Shown: positions 61,067-64,000 of the stretch, in pieces | Layout: each line of letters starts with the position of its first letter | Numbering within the stretch: the stretch's first letter is position 1 | NCBI GenBank assembly: GCA_023228945.1 | Contig: JALOAI010000015.1 | Location: 74,544 to 138,543, forward strand | Reading direction: 5' to 3' | Origin: Pigmentiphaga sp. | Lineage (GTDB): Bacteria; Pseudomonadota; Gammaproteobacteria; Burkholderiales; Burkholderiaceae_B | DNA length: 64,000 nucleotides | Translations under genes and position numbers: made by a program | The notes under the pieces: model-generated | Database searches by the model: none | The model's input: the letters and a program-made list of their open reading frames with translations, nothing else | What the model was told of the DNA's origin: nothing

Positions 61067-62086
61067 ATGAGCTTCGTGACCAACAGTTGGTACGTGGCCG
61101 CCTGGGCTCATGAGATCCCGGTGGACCGCCCGATGACCCTGCGCCTGCTGAACCAGCCCTTGGTGCTGTTTCGCGACGACGCTGGCCAGGTGCGGGCCCT
61201 GGAAGACCGTTGCCCGCACCGCGGCGTGCCGCTGGGCATGGGCAGCATCCACCAGGGCGCCATCCAATGCATCTACCATGGCCTGCGCTTCAATGGCAAC
61301 GGCACCTGTATTCACAACCCCCATCTCCAGGGCAACCCCGGCCGCCTGTCGGTGCGCCCCTATCCCGTGGCGGAGCGCCACGGCGCGATCTGGGTCTGGA
61401 CCGGTCGTCCCGAACTGGCCGATACCGCGCGGATTCCCGATTATGGCGTGTTCGACCCCGGTCGATCCGATTACCGTGTGGTCCATGGCTACATGCACGT
61501 GCGTGCCAATGTCCAGTTGGTGATCGATAACCTCCTGGATCTCAGTCATGCCGAATACCTGCACGCCAATACCGTCGGCACACCCGGTTCGGCGGGCTCC
61601 GTCAGCAACTCGGTGTCGGCGGGCGAGCTTTCGGTAACCGTGCACCGCAAGGTGTTCGATCTTCCGCCATCAGCCGTTTTCAAGCCGCTCTGGACCGCCA
61701 CGGAACGCATCGACCAGCAGTCCGACATGACCTGGCATGCCGCCAGCAGCCTCTTCCTCGATCTCGGCATCATGCCTCCTGGCGGCCAGCTGCAGCAAGG
61801 CTTCCATTTTCCGAGCGCCCATCTGCTGGCGCCCGAAACCGACCGCTCCACGCATTACTTCTATGCCGTGGCCCGCAGCTTTTCGCTGGACGACGACACA
61901 CTCGACGAACGCATTCGCGCCACTTTCCAGTGCGCTTTCGGCGAAGAAGATCGCCCCGTGATCGAAGCCCTGCAAGTCTCGCTCGATGAGGCGCCAAAGC
62001 ATTTTCGCATGATCGACTTCACCAGCGGCGACGGCGCCGCCACCCGGGTGCGCCGGATCCTGGATCGCCTGGCCCACGAATGCTGA
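61067..62086 (+). CDS. Rieske aromatic oxygenase, VanA-like
   Basis: A 339-aa Rieske non-heme iron oxygenase subunit. The Rieske cluster is C-P-H (RCPHRGVPLG) and C-x-x-H (CIYHGLRF), and the mononuclear iron motif NLLDLSHAEYLHA gives D-x2-H-x4-H. WYVAAW at the start and the overall pattern match vanillate O-demethylase oxygenase VanA, which turns vanillate into protocatechuate, the substrate of ligAB next door. Related enzymes act on other methoxy or carboxy aromatics. No VanB-type reductase is in the window, so electrons must come from elsewhere. ATG 61067 is favoured over the GTG at 61064. Confidence 0.88.
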   Translation: MSFVTNSWYVAAWAHEIPVDRPMTLRLLNQPLVLFRDDAGQVRALEDRCPHRGVPLGMGSIHQGAIQCIYHGLRFNGNGTCIHNPHLQGNPGRLSVRPYPVAERHGAIWVWTGRPELADTARIPDYGVFDPGRSDYRVVHGYMHVRANVQLVIDNLLDLSHAEYLHANTVGTPGSAGSVSNSVSAGELSVTVHRKVFDLPPSAVFKPLWTATERIDQQSDMTWHAASSLFLDLGIMPPGGQLQQGFHFPSAHLLAPETDRSTHYFYAVARSFSLDDDTLDERIRATFQCAFGEEDRPVIEALQVSLDEAPKHFRMIDFTSGDGAATRVRRILDRLAHEC

Positions 62087-62207
62087 ATACTCTGCGTCCG
62101 TGCCGGTGCTTTGGCACGCCTCGGGGCGCCGTCCCCTTCACCCTTCGCGACACAGGCAGCTCGTCGCCCTCCTCACTTCACGCTATTTCGCCCACCGGAG
62201 AAGCCCG

Positions 62208-63176
62208 ATGAAACCCTTGTTTTCCATCCTGGCCCTGACCCTGGCCGGCCTGACCTCACCCAGTCATGCCGCCAACGACTTCCCCCAACATCCCCTCGAG
62301 CTGATCGTGCCGTTTGCCGCCGGCGGAGGGCTGGACCAAAACGCGCGATCGTTTGCCGATGCGCTGGGCAAGGTGCTTGGCCAGTCCGTCGTCGTCAATA
62401 ATGTCGCGGGCGCCGCGGGCACCATCGGCATGCAACGCGTAGCCCGCACCGAAGCCGACGGCCACATCCTGGCCTTCACTCCCGCCGTGCCGATCTCGAG
62501 CGGCCCGCATCGCCTGACGTCCGTCACCTACACCGCAGACGACTTTGATTATGTCTGCCAGGTGTTCGACAACATCTTTGCCATCGCCGTCCCCGCGGCC
62601 TCACCGTATCAAAACCTGGGCCAGCTCCTGGAAGGGGCCCGACAGTCTTCGGGCAAGTTGAGCTACGGCACCTCGGGCGTCGGTTCGATTCCGCATCTGG
62701 GAACCGCCAATATCGAGCACCAAACCGGCGTCAGCCTTAATCATGTTCCGTACAAAGGCGATGGCCCAATGCTCCAGGATCTTCTGGGGGACAGGCTGGA
62801 TTTTGGCGCGGTGCTCGCCAGTTCGATCACCGGGCAGATCCAGGCCGGGCAGCTTCGCCTGATCGCGGTTTATGCCGATAAACGCCACCCCGCCTTTCCC
62901 GACGTGCCGACGCTGGGCGAGGCCGGGGTACCGGTGGTGCAGCTGAGCTTTGGCGGCGTGGTGGCGCCTCGCGGCCTGCCGCCCCCGGTATTGGCCGCCC
63001 TCGAGAAGGCCTGCGCCGACGCCACGCAGGCCCCGGCCTATCTGGAGAATGCCCGGCGCGCCAACCAGGTGGTCGACTACATTTCCTCGAAGGGCTTCCG
63101 GGAGCGGATCCTGGAGGACAGCCGCCAGCAGGCCGATACGCTCAAACGCCTGGGATTGGACAAGCAGGCCGGATGA
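62208..63176 (+). CDS. Bug/TctC-family periplasmic solute receptor
   Basis: A 322-aa Bug receptor. The signal peptide (MKPLFSILALTLAGLTSPSHAAN) is cleaved near residue 22; the mature domain has ELIVPFAAGGGLDQNARSF and VNNVAGAAGTIGMQRVA. CCGGAGAAG precedes ATG 62208. It is 121 bases downstream of the Rieske oxygenase on the same strand and is expected to bind a methoxylated or carboxylated aromatic acid. Confidence 0.92.
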   Translation: MKPLFSILALTLAGLTSPSHAANDFPQHPLELIVPFAAGGGLDQNARSFADALGKVLGQSVVVNNVAGAAGTIGMQRVARTEADGHILAFTPAVPISSGPHRLTSVTYTADDFDYVCQVFDNIFAIAVPAASPYQNLGQLLEGARQSSGKLSYGTSGVGSIPHLGTANIEHQTGVSLNHVPYKGDGPMLQDLLGDRLDFGAVLASSITGQIQAGQLRLIAVYADKRHPAFPDVPTLGEAGVPVVQLSFGGVVAPRGLPPPVLAALEKACADATQAPAYLENARRANQVVDYISSKGFRERILEDSRQQADTLKRLGLDKQAG

Positions 63177-63261
63177 ACGGCGCGCGCCAGGGCGAGACCT
63201 AGCGTCGACCGCCCGATGGGCCATGGGGCCCGTTGGCCTTGCGCCGCTGGCGCCGGCCGGC

Positions 63262-63810
63262 CTAGCCGCGCCGGCACGCCTCCAGCCAGTTCACCACCGC
63301 GGCCGCGTTGCCCAACGGCACCCGCGTGAGCACGGTACGGCGCGCCCAGGGGCCGCTTTCGATGACCACGGTCAAGGAGCGGCCGCTTGCCAATCGTTGC
63401 AGCCAGGCGCGCCGATAAGTGACGGGCACCAACAACTCGCCGCCGCTCAGGGATACCCCTGCCGCCTGCACGGCAACATCATCCACGGCCACCCAGGCCC
63501 GGACCTGCCCCGTGAGGCGGCTGCGCGCCAGGCCGGGGTGCGCCAGAGACACGAAAAACATCGAGGCGTGCTGCGGCACGTGCCCGAGGCCGATACGCCA
63601 GGGATGGCGGTTGCCGGGAGTGGATGCGTGCGTCTGCAACCAGCAATCGGGACCTGAGGCCGGCGGTTCCCAGCCCAGCGGCGGACGGGCCGGTTCGGCC
63701 GCCGTCGCCGCGCCTGCCAGGGCGCCGGCGGCCAGCGCCAGGCTGGCAAAGGCGGCGAACCGCGCGCCGCCCAGAGCGTTATGCAGGAAGCTGGATATGG
63801 CCATCGGCAT
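63262..63810 (-). CDS. Hypothetical exported protein
   Basis: A 182-aa protein with a clear signal-peptide-like N-terminus (GARFAAFASLALAAGALAGAATAAE) and no family I recognise. The mature part contains tryptophans (LGWEPP, CWLQTHAS, HPWRIGLG) and a beta-rich C-terminal half (ELLVPVTYRRAWLQRL, LTVVIESGPWARRT); its layout recalls invasion-associated locus B-type periplasmic proteins but the match is loose. Its start overlaps the end of the next gene by about 30 bases, and no strong ribosome site is seen, so ATG 63804 or 63810 is uncertain. Confidence 0.6.
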   Translation of the reverse strand: MPMAISSFLHNALGGARFAAFASLALAAGALAGAATAAEPARPPLGWEPPASGPDCWLQTHASTPGNRHPWRIGLGHVPQHASMFFVSLAHPGLARSRLTGQVRAWVAVDDVAVQAAGVSLSGGELLVPVTYRRAWLQRLASGRSLTVVIESGPWARRTVLTRVPLGNAAAVVNWLEACRRG

Positions 63811-64000
63811 CTAGCGGGAAAAACGGATTGTGACAGACCTCCCAGAGGAAGCCGTCGGGATCGGCGAAGTAGCCCCGCATCCCGCCCCAATGCGCACGCT
63901 CCGCCGGCCGCACCAGGCTGCCGCCGGCGGCCACGGCCTCGGCCAGCGTGCCGGCCACTTCGGCCTCGGTGCGCACGTTGTGGGCCAGGGTAAACCGCGC
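63779..64000 (-). CDS. VOC (glyoxalase/bleomycin resistance) family protein, 3' part
   Basis: The last 73 codons of a vicinal-oxygen-chelate superfamily protein: VRPAERAHWGGMRGYFADPDGFLWEVCHNPFF is the standard C-terminal module, with the metal glutamate in LWEV. These proteins are glyoxalases, dioxygenases or small resistance proteins. The gene continues beyond the window end. Confidence 0.85.
   Translation of the reverse strand, partial: ARFTLAHNVRTEAEVAGTLAEAVAAGGSLVRPAERAHWGGMRGYFADPDGFLWEVCHNPFFPLDADGHIQLPA

Overview
The window is GC-rich chromosome (codon third positions almost always G or C) from a beta-proteobacterium, most likely order Burkholderiales, family Alcaligenaceae (Achromobacter/Bordetella-like). 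The signs are four solitary Bug/TctC-type periplasmic receptors, an arylmalonate decarboxylase very close to the Bordetella bronchiseptica enzyme as I remember it, many LysR and GntR regulators, and duplicated acyl-CoA catabolic clusters. I saw no rRNA, tRNA, CRISPR array, insertion sequence or phage gene.

Layout. 1-300: 3' end of an Fe superoxide dismutase with a clear terminator. 377-3463: LysR regulator divergent from a Bug receptor and a metal-dependent amidohydrolase. 3645-5128: a two-gene accessory module of lower GC (a nucleotidyltransferase-fold protein and an unknown 304-aa partner, 4-bp ATGA overlap), with gene remnants on both sides. 5438-15105 (minus): a branched-chain-type ABC importer (receptor, LivH, fused LivM-LivG, LivF) running into a thiolase-like protein, an AMP-dependent ligase, a class II aldolase and a TauD-family dioxygenase, with a divergent LysR gene. 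16398-26750 (minus): an acyl-CoA catabolic operon (APH-like kinase, acyl-CoA dehydrogenase, ligase, Bug receptor, FadB-like protein, thiolase, SDR, GntR regulator), divergent from a free-standing 3-hydroxyacyl-CoA dehydrogenase and an alpha/beta hydrolase. 29330-32115: a seven-repeat RCC1-like protein and a Tat-exported multicopper oxidase. 32228-37577 (minus): a second beta-oxidation operon. 37766-48882 (minus): a second Liv-type importer with long-chain CoA ligase, receptor, thiolase and a large MalT-like LuxR regulator. 49041-52550: RNA 2',3'-cyclic phosphodiesterase, arylmalonate decarboxylase, Bug receptor, GntR regulator. 52749-55595: a 948-aa protein with a GH64/thaumatin-like N-terminal region and a DUF4214 C-terminus. 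55739-63176: a protocatechuate/gallate 4,5-cleavage cluster (ligA, ligB, a hydrolase-dehydrogenase fusion, galB), a LysR regulator with two helix-turn-helix domains, a VanA-like Rieske oxygenase and a Bug receptor. 63262-64000: an exported protein of unknown function and the end of a VOC-family protein.

Taken together this is a catabolic island: solute receptors and two importers bring in organic acids, CoA ligases activate them, and parallel beta-oxidation sets plus an aromatic meta-cleavage branch degrade them. The least explained parts are the 3.6-5.1 kb module, the fused hydrolase-dehydrogenase that could fill two missing steps of protocatechuate degradation, the tandem-HTH regulator, and families of short repeats that sit at gene junctions and are translated into N-termini.
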